A stretch of DNA of 64,000 nucleotides, from positions 2,866,536 to 2,930,535 of the forward strand of contig NC_087083.1 of assembly GCF_026151205.1 (NCBI RefSeq), given 5' to 3'. A model generated the notes under the pieces. It had not been told where the DNA came from. It did no database searches and saw only the letters and a program-made list of their open reading frames with translations. Origin of the DNA: Bolinopsis microptera. Taxonomy: Eukaryota; Ctenophora; Tentaculata; Lobata; Bolinopsidae. Positions 1 through 9,332 of this stretch are shown one piece after another (position 1 is the first letter of the stretch; the number at the start of each line of letters is the position of its first letter). The position numbers and the translations under genes are program-made.

Positions 1-79
1 TTTTTACTCAATGATCGGCTAAGTGCGATAATTTCATTTGTCACTGGACTTTATTTTTTATCTGATTTTTAATTGGTTG

Positions 80-151
80 TTACTGGGCGGCACTCAGCCT
101 GTCATTCCGCCGAATCTTGAATCTTTATGTTTATAATAGCTCCCAGGTTAA
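80..151 (+). mobile_element. Family B short MITE-like repeat, copy 1
   Basis: Starts TTACTGGGCG and ends CCCAGGTTAA, so the ends are imperfect inverted repeats. The core CCTGTCATTCCGCCGAATCT is shared with the copies near 5.4 kb and 8.3 kb. At about 70-90 bp with no coding capacity, it is best read as a tiny non-autonomous DNA element. The superfamily is not determined. Confidence 0.6.
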
Positions 152-465
152 ACTGGTTGATGACATGATGTCGCAACTCTATTTTACTATCACCCAGTGA
201 CTAGACAAGAATAACTCTCAAGATCATAGATTTAATCTAATCTGCTGGGGTAATGAGGTAAAAGGATGGGTAATCGAGTTTCGTATATGTGGTCCGGCCC
301 TAAACCTAGCTAAATGTAGTTCCTGCACTGAATCACTTGCGGAGTCCTTATAACTTACTGAAATTTTAATAAACTCATTTACTTGGTGCAGTGATTAATG
401 TTGACATTGTTATAATTGAACACGAGCTCGAATATATTAGCTGATTACACCGTGTTAGGTTTCTC

Positions 466-521
466 TTACCCCAGGTTATAATGTTCATAAACATAGATAA
501 TCTCTATTCCGCCGAATAGGT
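466..521 (-). mobile_element. Family B fragment
   Basis: Matches the TTACC..CCAGG end, the ATGTTCATAAACAT palindrome and the TCTATTCCGCCGAAT core of family B in reverse orientation. It then stops where the 9-bp minisatellite begins, so the element is truncated at the repeat junction. Confidence 0.5.
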
Positions 522-530
522 TTCTTCACA

Positions 531-949
531 GTCTAGATAGTCTAGATAGTCTAGATAGTCTAGATAGTCTAGATAGTCAAGATAGTCTAGATATTCTAGA
601 TAGTCTAGATAGTCTAGATAGTCTAGATAGTCTAGATAGTCTAGATAGTCTAGATAGTCTAGATAGTCTAGATAGTCTAGATAGTCTAGATAGTCTAGAT
701 AGTCTAGATAGTCTAGATAGTCTAGATAGTCTAGATAGTCTAGATAGTCTAGATAGTCTAGATAGTCTAGATAGTCTAGATAGTCTAGATAGTCTAGATA
801 GTCTAGATAGTCTAGATAGTCTAGATAGTCTAGATAGTCTAGATAGTCTAGATAGTCTAGATAGTCTAGATAGTCTAGATAGTCTAGATAGTCTAGATAG
901 TCTAGATAGTCTAGATAGTCTAGATAGTCTAGATAGTCTAGATAGTCTA
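531..949. repeat. 9-bp minisatellite TCTAGATAG
   Basis: About 46 near-perfect copies of the 9-bp unit TCTAGATAG; the rare variants lie near the left edge (around 570-600). The unit contains the XbaI-like palindrome TCTAGA. Read on the minus strand it gives an endless Asp-Tyr-Leu tripeptide frame, which is an artefact of the 9-bp period and not a protein gene. Confidence 0.97.
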
Positions 950-1493
950 GGGGAGGGAGGGGAGGGAGGGGAGGGAGGGGAGGGAGGGGAGGGAGGGGAG
1001 GGAGGGGAGGGAGGGGAGGGAGGGGAGGGAGGGGAGGGAGGGGAGGGAGGGGAGGGAGGGGAGGGAGGGGAGGGAGGGGAGGGAGGGGAGGGAGGGGAGG
1101 GAGGGGAGGGAGGGGAGGGAGGGGAGGGAGGGGAGGGAGGGGAGGGAGGGGAGGGAGGGGAGGGAGGGGAGGGAGGGGAGGGAGGGGAGGGAGGGGAGGG
1201 AGGGGAGGGAGGGGAGGGAGGGGAGGGAGGGGAGGGAGGGAGGGGAGGGAGGGGAGGGAGGGGAGGGAGGGGAGGGAGGGGAGGGAGGGGAGGGAGGGGA
1301 GGGAGGGGAGGGAGGGGAGGGAGGGGAGGGAGGGGAGGGAGGGGAGGGAGGGGAGGGAGGGGAGGGAGGGAGGGAGGGGAGGGAGGGGAGGGAGGGGAGG
1401 GAGGGGAGGGAGGGGAGGGAGGGGAGGGAGGGGAGGGAGGGGAGGGAGGGGAGGGAGGGGAGGGAGGGGAGGGAGGGGAGGGAGGGAGGGGGG
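950..1493. repeat. 9-bp G-rich minisatellite GGGAGGGGA
   Basis: About 60 copies of GGGAGGGGA, interrupted a few times by an extra GGGA (near 1230 and 1370). It directly abuts the TCTAGATAG array, with the same 9-bp period. Every unit carries two G-runs, so the plus strand can form G-quadruplexes throughout. The minus-strand Pro-Pro-Leu and Ser-Leu-Pro open frame is a repeat artefact. Confidence 0.97.
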
Positions 1494-1646
1494 ACCCATG
1501 TGATAATTAAAAATGCTGTATATTTTATAATTTACATAATTTTAATTCATAGTTCGTAAATGATTTCGTTCATAAGCGATAAAATTAAATACATTCTAAA
1601 AATACATATTCAGCTACATGATTGTCATATTACGGATTTGTTGAGT

Positions 1647-2957
1647 TCAACATTCCGTCAATTGTTCGGGATCAACCATATCACCACACGGGACCTCCAA
1701 TAATGTTGAAGGGGAAATAATAACTGAAGGTCCTGAGAGTGACGTTACAACACGTCTTGTATTGTAAGGTGACAGTGGTACTGTTCGTGAGACGTAACAC
1801 TCGGCCCTCGATAAGTCATTAGTAGCACCAGTTATCCTGAGATGAGGAGACAATGGAAACCTTGCGGGTCTCAGATCGTACATCAGCTCTGGTCTGATAT
1901 AAGGGCGCGGGCTTGGGCTGAATCTATTGTTTTCAGCGTTTTCGTGAACTGCTGATAGTTGAGTTAGTCTGTGGACCCACGTTCTGAATCTGTTGATTCG
2001 AAAATAATATAAGACTGGGTTCAGAGCTGCATTTAGTCCGGGGAAGATTACTTTGGTGACTGGCCAAATGTACGGTCCAATTATTGCATTTTCGAATACC
2101 CCTGAACTGTTCTTTTTGTGTTTCGATTGATAATCGTCATACATCACTATGGACAAAGATAAATTGAAGGGTAGGTTGCAAATTAAAAACAGTGCCGTAG
2201 CTAAAGTTACTGTTATCGATGCTCTTAGAATTAATTTATCTGAAGATGTGTCACGTGGGGCATTCTGCATTTTTACAATCGCAACTAAGAAACTGACAAA
2301 TATTATAATCGAGGGCAAAACAACCTCCATATTATGAGCCCAGTTCTGAAAATCCATAAAGTTGAGCTGATCTTGCGTGAGGGGAAGACTCTTGTTTTGG
2401 TTGTACCCCTTAATCGGATACGTATAGTCCTGTCCATAGTAAAATGCCTGTTGGAAGAATATAAGTCCTATAACGATATCGGAAAATAGGATGATGGAGT
2501 ATGGAATCAATGTAAACAGCACAGCTGCTTCTCGAATAATAGTGAAAGGTAAAACTATAGCTATGGTTCTTGTTACACTGAGCAAAACTATCAGGTATAT
2601 CGAAACCCGCTGAAGGTACTCAAACAAGACAATCCAAACTCCACAGAAGATCCTTGAGGAGAAAGCAAATGGTTGACGCAGATTCAAGAGAGTTAAAATG
2701 ACGGGCGTCAGTGCGATACTGGTACATAGATCAACCCCTGAGATCATTTTGTAGAGCTTTTCAGCGAGTGTTTTAGTGTTAGTTTTTGAAAAGTAGGCCA
2801 GAGCGAAGGAGTTGAGAATGGTACCACAGAGAAAACAGAGTATCAGGAGGGCTCCACAGAACTTATCCATCAGTAATGGTTTTGAGTAGTCGACTTGTTC
2901 GTAGAGTGATTTAAACGCATGGTAAGGCAATTCCGTCTCTGATGAGTTGCTTTCCAT
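1647..2957 (-). CDS. Class A (rhodopsin-like) orphan GPCR, paralogue 1
   Basis: A 436-aa single-exon receptor opening at a true ATG. Seven hydrophobic segments are visible: about 34-56, 68-92, 104-134, 144-168, 208-230, 245-273 and 295-318. Family marks are Asn49 in TM1, Asp76 in TM2, Cys105 at the start of TM3 and, exactly 25 residues later, Arg130 in a TRT triplet that replaces the usual DRY. TM6 has CNLPF in place of CWxP, and TM7 has LNPVLYYF (NPxxY). An N-glycosylation site (Asn4) lies in the short N-terminus, and the ~110-aa cytoplasmic tail is rich in Ser, Pro and Arg. It is expected to sit in the plasma membrane and couple to G proteins; the ligand is unknown. It is a clear paralogue of the gene at 9333-10631, with a shared TM3 block FEYLQR.SIYLIVLLSVTRT. 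The loss of Asp/Glu in DRY and of Trp in CWxP suggests altered activation. No AATAAA was seen shortly downstream. Confidence 0.88.
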   Translation of the reverse strand: MESNSSETELPYHAFKSLYEQVDYSKPLLMDKFCGALLILCFLCGTILNSFALAYFSKTNTKTLAEKLYKMISGVDLCTSIALTPVILTLLNLRQPFAFSSRIFCGVWIVLFEYLQRVSIYLIVLLSVTRTIAIVLPFTIIREAAVLFTLIPYSIILFSDIVIGLIFFQQAFYYGQDYTYPIKGYNQNKSLPLTQDQLNFMDFQNWAHNMEVVLPSIIIFVSFLVAIVKMQNAPRDTSSDKLILRASITVTLATALFLICNLPFNLSLSIVMYDDYQSKHKKNSSGVFENAIIGPYIWPVTKVIFPGLNAALNPVLYYFRINRFRTWVHRLTQLSAVHENAENNRFSPSPRPYIRPELMYDLRPARFPLSPHLRITGATNDLSRAECYVSRTVPLSPYNTRRVVTSLSGPSVIISPSTLLEVPCGDMVDPEQLTEC

Positions 2958-3112
2958 GACTGAAAAGGTTAGTTAAATAAGTTGTAATTTTAATCAGTTT
3001 GAGTGAAATGCTGCATTTATCACTTATCAGTAATCGGTCCCTATCATTAATTAATTGAATCCACTAATCCATAATTCAGAACTACAAAATGCAACCCGTG
3101 AAAGTTTTTAAT

Positions 3113-3390
3113 ACTATCAGGAACCCGTATAACCCTCAAAAGTAGTAGACTCAAAAGACTAAAATATTTATTACCTATTTAATTCGCCTTTTTGACACCA
3201 CTTGGGGGTCCAAATTTTGGGCTCTAAAATTACTATTCCTTGGCCAATTTGTTGTTTTTTCATGCTGATTTGGAGGCCATTAAAGCATTTGACCCAGTCA
3301 AAAAAGTTTCAGTTGTATATCGTTTACGGTTTTTGCGGAAAGTCGCTTTAAAGTTGATGCCGTGGTACGGATAAACACATATATATAATA
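3113..3390 (+). mobile_element. Family A dispersed repeat, copy 1
   Basis: Begins ACTATCAGGAACCCG and contains TTGACACCACTTGGGGGTCC and TTCCTTGGCCAATTTG. It ends in TGCCGTGGTACGGATA followed by TA-rich simple sequence. Copies lie at 10794-11090 (reverse), 19590-19780 (reverse, decayed) and 58503-58690. No tRNA-like head or coding region was seen; the class is unknown. It lies about 155 bp upstream of the GPCR 1 start codon. Confidence 0.75.
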
Positions 3391-4230
3391 TCGTATCGCT
3401 TTATAGTATTAGTAAGATTTAACAGAAAATATATTTTATTAAAATTTAAATGCCACGACGAATGTGAAATAAGGATTAAAGAACGATTATATATAAAATA
3501 TGACTTGTTATACTACAAAATACGCCTCTTAATCTTCATTTAAAAGTTTAAAGCAGAAAATGTACACAAGAATGAGGTTAAAAATAACCAAAGGAAGAAA
3601 CTAAATATTTAGCTTTAAATCATCTTACTAAAACATAACTATAGCTTATATACATTGAAATAGTCGTGACAAGATGATTTGCAGGGTTTTTTAATATTAA
3701 AGCAATAAACTCTAGAGCGTAATGAAACAAAGAAAACACTTGATGATCTACATTATATAATCATATATATATATGAATATAATGTAATACAACGCAAAAC
3801 TGAAAAGGTTTTGTTTAATTACTCTTAGCTTGAAAAAGACTTATGACGAGTATAGACAAATTAGATACAGATAATAACACCACTAATGTTAGTTCACGCT
3901 GCTGTACAATAAAGCACGCAATAAGACTCCGTGCACGAATATTGCAAATAGCACGCTTTATGTTTAAACTATGTCCTCTCAGTCTCAGTATTATCACCAT
4001 ATTACTTTGCAAGCATTATAATGCTATAATGATATTAAAAACGAGATTCGACAAAAACATACGAGCTTATTGTGCAAGTTGTGAACTGTATTAGCTAGTG
4101 TGAACTGTGAGTTAAATATAGCTTCTTTTTTTAATCAAGACACTTATTTTACTTCGGTGTATTCCAACAGCCACATTGTTACACAAGTGCAACCAGCCAA
4201 TTACAGGAATCCGAAGGATTTATTTGGCCA
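3391..4230. other. AT-rich intergenic DNA
   Basis: I see no gene or repeat family here. The small open frames on both strands overlap each other and show no recognisable protein. Confidence 0.4.
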
Positions 4231-4480
4231 GTGACGGTTAAGGTAGTGTGTACCATACTTTCTTCGCCCGAGACTTCGCTGCAATGTGCAGCTCCTCATT
4301 TAACCCTCACACCCGATTTCTCGAGTAATCGGCTGAGTATACCGGGGGGCTGCATAGACCACTCAGGATCCTTAGCTGAACGTCAACGACGCTCACCCCA
4401 CGACCAGGCAGACAGTGGGATTTAAACCCGCAACCTCACGATTGCACCACCAACTAGTTGACCAGCTACGTACAGTCTCC
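4231..4480 (-). mobile_element. tRNA-derived SINE
   Basis: On the minus strand a tRNA-like head runs from about 4477 down to about 4415. It has a D-arm-like GTCAACTAGTTGG and a B-box-like GGTTTAAATCC, 5' of CCCACTGTCTGCC. A ~180-bp non-tRNA body follows. The Pol III boxes are degenerate. I infer a SINE from the head-plus-body layout; no second copy exists in the window to define its ends. Confidence 0.5.
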
Positions 4481-4789
4481 TGGACAACTGGAACCTTTTG
4501 GGCCATGCACAAGCCAATAGCATGTATGGTCCTGCAGTCTCCTTGTCCTTGAATCTGTGTTTTGATCCATCTTTTCTTAAAATTTTCCATTTGTATCACT
4601 TAGACTCACCTATTAAATGTTAATCGACACCACTGGTCCTTATAGTTAGATTTAGCCATGGCACGACTACTCAAACGTAACAGTTAAATAGGTGTGACAT
4701 ACTATTATATTCTTATAATTATATCATATGAATTGATTGCACTGCTAATAAATAAAATACTTTGTTTTACTAAAATACTTTGTTTTACT

Positions 4790-4832
4790 TTTACTGCAAA
4801 GCTGGCGTTTTAACCAACTGCGCTACCTGGCC
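4790..4832 (-). mobile_element. tRNA 5'-half fragment (SINE head)
   Basis: Read on the minus strand, GGCCAGG is followed by the A-box/D-arm TAGCGCAGTTGGTTA. The match is lost after the anticodon region and runs into AT-rich tandem copies of TAAAACAAAGTATTT. There is no B box, so it is a truncated tRNA or SINE head, not a working tRNA. Confidence 0.5.
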
Positions 4833-4940
4833 GTAAAATGTTTACTATTTTTCTAAGTTACTGAAAGAAGTTGGGACAAACACTAACGAGGAACTGCGAA
4901 GGGATTATATTTATATATGGAGGAATATATTGAGGGGGTT

Positions 4941-5022
4941 ATCTGGCGTGGATCAGACTTAGTTCCGTCTCCGACGTATTACTATTACTATTAGTAGTAG
5001 TTAATTTTCTGATCCGCGCCAT
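4941..5022. repeat. Small foldback with TCTGGCGTGGATCAGA ends
   Basis: The left end ATCTGGCGTGGATCAG pairs with the right end CTGATCCGCGCCAT around an AT-rich (ACT/AGT) centre. This looks like the inverted ends of a small MITE-like element; no target duplication is obvious. Confidence 0.4.
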
Positions 5023-5364
5023 TATAATTGATGATGGCGTCTGATATCATATTATTTAAATAATCTCCATGTAATATATTCATGCATTTGTAATCCGTGT
5101 GTTTATGCAAGCTGACATTGATATATAGGCATAATGCTATCTGAATCTTTGAAGATAAAGTGAATATCCGATACTAAGCTACTAAACTATATTTTAGACT
5201 ATAATTATATTTTCCATTAAAAATCACTGTTCATACTTCAGTCTTCATAGTGATACAGACAGTAAATAATTAGTAAAAGCGCACAAATCAAAATAACTTT
5301 GCAAAGTTAATCAACTAAAAGAGCCACACGAACAATTTTAATACCAATTAAATTCAGACTCACG

Positions 5365-5452
5365 TTACTGGGCGGGCCGCCGGCCGAGCGACGCTCAGCC
5401 TGTCATTCCGCCGAATCTCTATTTTATTATGTTTATAAACATAATAGCCTGG
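5365..5452 (+). mobile_element. Family B MITE-like repeat, copy 3
   Basis: TTACTGGGCG start, GCTCAGCCTGTCATTCCGCC core and the internal palindrome TATGTTTATAAACATA. The copy carries a ~10-bp GC-rich insertion near its left end (GGGCCGCCGGCC). Confidence 0.6.
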
Positions 5453-6287
5453 GATCCCCTGTTTATCCTAAATTTGTGTTTTCTAGTTTCGTGGACAGTA
5501 CAAATTTTTGCACGCATTTAGCGTAAGTTATAAAAAAAGTTAAGTAAAATTTTTTCAAGAGGTCCAGATTGAGATACTGATAAGACTGACGCGTGGCAAG
5601 CTTCCAACAAAACAACTTCGGTCGCTATATTCCTTGACTCGTTACTTCTTTAGTCTTTTGTGCCTACGACGACATATGCAGCACAAAAGTCATGGATCGG
5701 GGAAATAAAATTAAAATGTAATCCCTGCGATCCTGCTAGCTGTGCGTGCCGGCGTTGTGTGCGTAATTGTAACTGTGGCTTTGAGTAGGTGGTGAGTACT
5801 ACTAGTTGTCTGTGTGAGACTATAATAACTTAATAAGGAACACACAACAGAGGGATATAATACGGGAACAATGCTGTACACCTGTGTGTGTGCTCTGCTC
5901 TACATACACGAGTGGAAAGGATTTCACAATGCCCATGTGCCACTTATCGATAAAGAGAAGGAGCCTAAGTAATGGGCGTATTTCCTGCACTGTTTTTAAT
6001 ACACAGGATGTTCCATGCACTTCCTTCACTGCTACAAGTAAAAACCGTAAACACATGCATCTCCCTAGAGCAATATTTATACTAATTCTAATCTACCAAA
6101 CGTTAACAACAATAATATGTAATTCGAGCATTTTCCGTCTGCCATTTGATAATTTCTAGCAGAACTACAAAATCAATACACAAATATAGTGTCCGCCCCA
6201 CAGGGAGACTAAAGTGTAAAGAAATAGACTATAAATTATAATGCTTTTGGACATGTATGGAAACACACAACGTAAACACACAGAGGG
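5453..6287. other. Intergenic DNA
   Basis: I found no convincing gene. A stray copy of the end motif CACAGGGAGACTAAAGTG (6199-6216) repeats the ends of the hairpin at 6288-6395. Confidence 0.4.
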
Positions 6288-6395
6288 CACAGGGAGACTA
6301 AAGTGCAAAGAAACTGCTGCTAACTGCTGCTAACTACTGCAAACAGCAGCCAGCAGCAGTTAGCAGCAGTTTCTTTGCACTTCAGTCTCCCTGTG
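6288..6395. repeat. Long near-perfect hairpin (MITE-like or small-RNA-precursor-like)
   Basis: The left arm starts CACAGGGAGACTAAAGTGC and continues through CAAAGAAACTGCTGCTAACT. The right arm is its reverse complement and ends CTTCAGTCTCCCTGTG. Arms are about 45 bp around a short AACTACTGCAAAC loop, with one mismatch in the outer stem (CTAAAG against CTTCAG). Transcribed, it would form a long dsRNA hairpin. Confidence 0.8.
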
Positions 6396-7776
6396 GCCCG
6401 TTCGTTATCAAGATTCATGAAGGCTTGGGTTAATTTGTAAATCTGTAAATGATACACTACTGTTCAGGTTGCAAGTATAAAAACACTGATTTGAACTGTA
6501 GATCATAAGATCATACACTCTTGTGAAACCAGAGGCAGATATATATAAGTATATACACTCCCAACAAACTGATGACATGAGCCATGAATCCAGAGTTATA
6601 TCCAGAAATATGGTCTAATGATTCATTAATGATGAAGTGGTTTAGGGTTATATGTTAATATTTGTCGTCAACAGCAGGTTTCACTGTTTGCCGTGAAAGA
6701 AACAAAAAGATGCACGTGGATTTATAATTGTTTGAGGAGAAATAAAGCATGAGCCTCCGCTGAACAAATGCGCACATTGCATTTAATTTTATCTTTTAAT
6801 AATTACGTTATTTACCTGATCTGAGGACCCCAGGCCAGGCTATTAATATTATATAATAATAAGAATTCTGTTGATTTTTGAATACGCTCAAAGGTATTCA
6901 AAACCATTAAAAATTCAATAAATTTTCGATTATAAAGATAATTTTTCAATTGAATTTTATTTGTCACACGTTGTAGACCTGCCGCGCACGTGTGCACGGC
7001 TGTATCGTGGCTTTCGCCACGATACTATAGTGAAACGACAATGCGGGGGTCACGACGTGATACATTATAAATGTATACAGTAAGCAAAAAAAGTAGTTAT
7101 TAAATTTAAACAGTCTAAATGTTGATATGATTTAGCCTGTGTATCTGCAACTAAAACGTTTTACTTCTACGTAAATATTTTAAAACACTCAAATCTTCCA
7201 AGACACCAATGATGTAAACGAAATATTTGAACATCCGATCGTAAATTTGATCGGAGAACAAAGTAAAGTTCAATTTCGCTGCGTGGCGTAACTGAAACAA
7301 TGGAAACCACGACTGCGTCAATAATTTGTGTATTAAACAAAGCGACAAAGTATGTTAATATTTCTAAAAATTAATGTGTCCCGCAGTTTATAACTTTGAA
7401 ACAACAGCAGGCTCATTACATGGAGCAATGTGTGCAATTGCAAACCTTTAGAACCGAAGTTCTTTCGAACGTTATGTTGAAAAATATGAAAGTGTCTAAA
7501 TTTGGAGTATATAGTTTAAATTACTATGATTGATGATTGTAAATATAAACGTGTCATGGACGGTTAAAATCCACCGTTGAAGAACCCTCTCGCTTGCAGT
7601 TGTGCACGTAGACTCATATATCAATATGACTATGTGAACATCCACCTAGGCTGTTGGATTTAACAGCAAGTTTCAATATACAATTTAGGTTGTGTAAAAT
7701 GAAACACTTTTTCTATAAAACACTTTTCAAACTGGAAAGAATATTCAGTAGAGCTGAACAACAATTACAAGCACCA
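6396..7776. other. Intergenic DNA without recognisable features
   Basis: The short open frames here are AT-rich and resemble no family I know. I see no RNA gene or clear repeat. Confidence 0.4.
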
Positions 7777-7925
7777 TATCGGACCTTATTGGACCTTATC
7801 GGACCTTATTGGACCTTATTGGACCTTATTGGACCTTATCGGACCTTATTGTACCTTATCGGACCTTATTGTACCTTATCGGACCTTATTGGACCTTATC
7901 AGACCTTATCGGACCTTATCGGACC
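7777..7925. repeat. 10-bp minisatellite GGACCTTATY
   Basis: About 15 copies of GGACCTTATT/GGACCTTATC with GTACC and AGACC variants. It runs into a GGACCGGACATG..AACGGACA..AACGGACATTAC segment, the same motif vocabulary as family C at 31128-31253 and 58452-58500. The array may therefore have expanded from the ACCTTATCGGAC end of that element. Confidence 0.9.
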
Positions 7926-8153
7926 GGACATGAAAATGAACGGACACAATTATGAACGGACATTACAACCATCAAAAATTCAAATTTGTTAATCTTTTTT
8001 GTGTTACTATGCAGCTGTTCATTGTTGGCGGAACAGATTACGGTAAATTGATTTAACTGGTTAAAATCGATTTCCATACTTTCAATACGTTTTTTGTTTC
8101 GATTGTTCTGCTTTGTAGCTTATAAAAAAGCATATAATTATAATGTACCTGGT

Positions 8154-8192
8154 ACAAAATGCATATGGTACATTGTACCATATGCATTTTGT
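8154..8192. repeat. Perfect 19-bp-arm inverted repeat
   Basis: ACAAAATGCATATGGTACA, a single central T, then its exact reverse complement. There is no known element family; it could extrude as a cruciform. Confidence 0.8.
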
Positions 8193-8298
8193 CCAATTTT
8201 CAGGATTTCTTGGTCGATACTTCTAGTTATAACGCTAATTGAAATGATATATATATATATTTGTTGTATATCCACTATCCACTATCCATGAATTATTT

Positions 8299-8377
8299 TA
8301 CCTGGGACCCCAGGATATTATGTTCATGAACAAAATAGAGATTCGGCGGAATGACAGGCTCAGCGTCGCCCAGTAAG
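8299..8377 (-). mobile_element. Family B MITE-like repeat, best-preserved copy
   Basis: 79 bp bounded by TTACCTGGG and CCCAGTAA (imperfect 8-9 bp inverted ends). The ATTCGGCGGAATGACAGG core is reverse to copies 1 and 3. No coding capacity. Confidence 0.65.
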
Positions 8378-9332
8378 GATTATTACAAATGAGTGTATCT
8401 CTTCATTTTACAAAAAGTCTGAAATTGAAAGATTCATAGTCATACACAAAGTCAAAAGATGAAATCAAAACCATAATACTAATAGTAATACGAGCGTGCT
8501 AAATCACTCTACAGTCGATCTTCGAGATTGTTCTGAAAGTGCCCCCTACAGTTGAAACCAACTTCAATCGATGCGATGTTTTTTCGGACGCTGATTTCGA
8601 ATCACCTCCCATGACATAGCCATAGGGTTAAAATGCTCCCCTGACGAGATATTGGCGAAAAACTGTCTCGATCACGTGATATGACCGTATAGGGAAGTTA
8701 GTATAATTTCTCGTTAGGGTTAGGGATTCAGCATATGCTTTTGTTACGGATTGGGTGAGGGTTCCGGTTAGGATCAGATTGGTCCATTGGAGGGTTAGGG
8801 TTTCGAATAGTCGTTCAGGACCAGCTAGAGAACGAGTTGAAAAAGTCACGTGACAGTCGAGTTTAGAGTGATTAATCATCATCCATACTAATAGGAAGCA
8901 TGTTTCCTCCGTCCATTTTCCTCCATCCATTTTCCTCCAATATACAATGATATGTATCAAAATTACATAGCCTAAGGCTAAAGGAAATTAAACAGCGCAA
9001 TGCCGAAGCTTGTCATTTTATTTATATAAATAATATTTGTTTATTTTTTTAATCTATAATATAAATAATATTTTATTTATATAATCCCTTACAGTTATAA
9101 GTTATAAGAATTGAAATTAAAAAATACAACGTGACCATGACAAAGATCAACTTTAGAGTCGGATATTGTTTAAAATTCTATGATATCACTGGAGAACAAA
9201 AGTTTATCTATGTTGTCGAAGGATGTTATACTATATGTTATAGCTTTGGATCTGATCTAATTGTATTCAGCTTACGGTTGCCATTAGCTACTTGGGGCAA
9301 TCTTTTGGGTCGAAAATCCGGTTGACGATTAA
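8378..9332. other. Intergenic DNA between repeats and GPCR 2
   Basis: I see no supported gene. The minus-strand frame at 8628-8960 and the plus-strand frame at 9131-9325 have no family resemblance and no supporting features. Confidence 0.4.

Larger units (their letters stand above)
1..530. other. Non-coding AT-rich flank with MITE pieces
   Basis: I see no gene here. Two fragments of a short inverted-repeat element (family B, listed separately) are the only recognisable features, and the second lies directly before the first minisatellite. Confidence 0.5.

Noticed and set aside
504-1499. 331-codon open frame of Pro-Pro-Leu and Asp-Tyr-Leu repeats
   Set aside because: It follows only from two stop-free 9-bp minisatellites; there is no unique coding sequence at either end.
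4790-4832. Functional tRNA gene
   Set aside because: Only the 5' half is present; no T-arm or B box follows.
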